Below are positions 63,587 through 64,000 of a stretch of DNA of 64,000 bases, one piece after another. The position numbers and the translations under genes are program-made. The DNA is from Gemmatimonadales bacterium. GTDB lineage: Bacteria; Gemmatimonadota; Gemmatimonadetes; Gemmatimonadales; GWC2-71-9. The stretch spans positions 1 to 64,000 of the forward strand of contig JAICWE010000012.1 of the NCBI GenBank assembly GCA_025934955.1, read 5' to 3'. Each line of letters starts with the position of its first letter. Position 1 is the first letter of the stretch. The notes below the pieces were generated by a model that was not told where the DNA came from, made no database searches, and saw only the letters and a list, made by a program, of their open reading frames with translations.

Positions 63587-64000
63587 GTCATCCCGCCCCC
63601 GCCCGGTACGCCGTGCCGGCATCGCTGCTCTGGTTCGGGCTCTTCGGCGCGCCGCTCCTCTGGTCGGTGCAGGAGCTGGTGGGCTATGCGACCACCGCGC
63701 ACCGCTGCTACCCCGCGTCCGTGCCGCTCTCCGGCACGTCGCCCGGCGGCGCATGGGTGCTGGCGCTGGCGGTCACCATCCTGGCACTGCTGGTGTCGCT
63801 CGCCGCCGGCGGCACGGCGCTGCATGCGTGGCGGCGGTCGGCGCACGAGCGCGCCGCGGGCGACGAGGAGGCCTCGCTGCTCGAGGTGGGAGAGGGCCGC
63901 ACCCGCTTCATGGCGTTCGGCGGGCTGCTGCTCAGCGGGCTGTTTCTGATCGCGGTGATCTTCAGCGGGATCGGCCTGCTGTTCGTCTCGCGCTGCGGCT
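63583..64000 (+). CDS. Membrane protein after coxC (partial)
   Basis: 139 codons are in the window and the gene continues past the right edge. Three hydrophobic segments (SLLWFGLFGAPLLWSVQELV, WVLALAVTILALLVSLAA and FGGLLLSGLFLIAVIFSGIG), and RCYP in the first loop. It is coupled to coxC by an ATGA overlap, so it probably belongs to the oxidase operon as an extra small subunit or assembly factor. I do not recognise a named family. Confidence 0.65.
   Translation, partial: MSHPAPARYAVPASLLWFGLFGAPLLWSVQELVGYATTAHRCYPASVPLSGTSPGGAWVLALAVTILALLVSLAAGGTALHAWRRSAHERAAGDEEASLLEVGEGRTRFMAFGGLLLSGLFLIAVIFSGIGLLFVSRCG

Overview
The window is 64 kb of very GC-rich, densely coding DNA, with many 1 to 4 base stop/start overlaps of the ATGA or GTGA type and many GTG starts. 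No rRNA, tRNA, CRISPR array, transposase or prophage gene was seen. The gene content suggests an aerobic, free-living chemoheterotroph of a high-GC soil phylum: alternative complex III, a caa3-type oxidase, XoxF-like PQQ dehydrogenases, tyrosine catabolism, several glycogen debranching enzymes, and a redox/hypoxia-type sensor kinase. Gemmatimonadota is my best guess. This is inference from gene content and style; no marker gene is present to prove it.

Layout from left to right. (1) 1-1986, minus strand: the start of an alternative complex III operon, actA then actB, running off the left edge. (2) 2025-8597: a carbohydrate locus with an SDR and a glycogen debranching-type enzyme on the minus strand, divergent from a GT4 glycosyltransferase and a second debranching-type enzyme; a CRP-like palindrome lies between the two arms. 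(3) 8683-13268: a SnoaL-like secreted protein, an SRPBCC protein with a decayed zinc alcohol dehydrogenase behind it, a PEBP protein, a K+ channel and a flippase-like membrane protein. (4) 13562-16832: ECF sigma and anti-sigma factors, a Tat-exported metallophosphoesterase fused to a cupredoxin, and a cupredoxin lipoprotein. (5) 16996-18266: an AraC regulator and a small unknown protein. (6) 18285-28462: a third debranching enzyme and TreZ, divergent from a universal stress protein operon; then a P-type ATPase, an OmpR regulator and a histidine kinase with a DosS-like haem GAF domain, divergent from a second universal stress protein. This looks like a dormancy/hypoxia island. (7) 28476-33776: a membrane glycosyltransferase-like protein, a small lipoprotein, a metzincin-type lipoprotein and a membrane-anchored AAA+ ATPase. 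(8) 34017-39640: a tightly coupled glycan-assembly operon. (9) 39738-42137: a hybrid histidine kinase whose ATP-binding domain appears internally deleted. (10) 42292-48003: HPPD, homogentisate dioxygenase, acetoacetyl-CoA synthetase and a GNAT fusion. (11) 48009-54312: a SufR-like regulator, a DUF4142 protein, tryptophanase, an AI-2E-family transporter, a Rieske-FAD reductase and a probable envelope protein. (12) 54378-64000: two PQQ alcohol dehydrogenases with lanthanide-type motifs, two cytochromes c, a XoxJ-like binding protein and a cytochrome c oxidase (coxB-coxA-coxC and a further membrane protein) in one operon-like run off the right edge.

The two most interesting systems are the last operon and the island around 22.2-28.5 kb. 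In the operon, periplasmic alcohol oxidation seems to be packaged with its own cytochromes and terminal oxidase. In the island, a DosS-type haem GAF sensor sits on a HisKA/OmpR chassis next to the kind of genes found in mycobacterial DosR regulons. Three exact GTGAC-N4-GTCAC palindromes (5293, 22271, 53522) may tie the carbohydrate and stress loci to a CRP/FNR-family regulator that is not encoded here.
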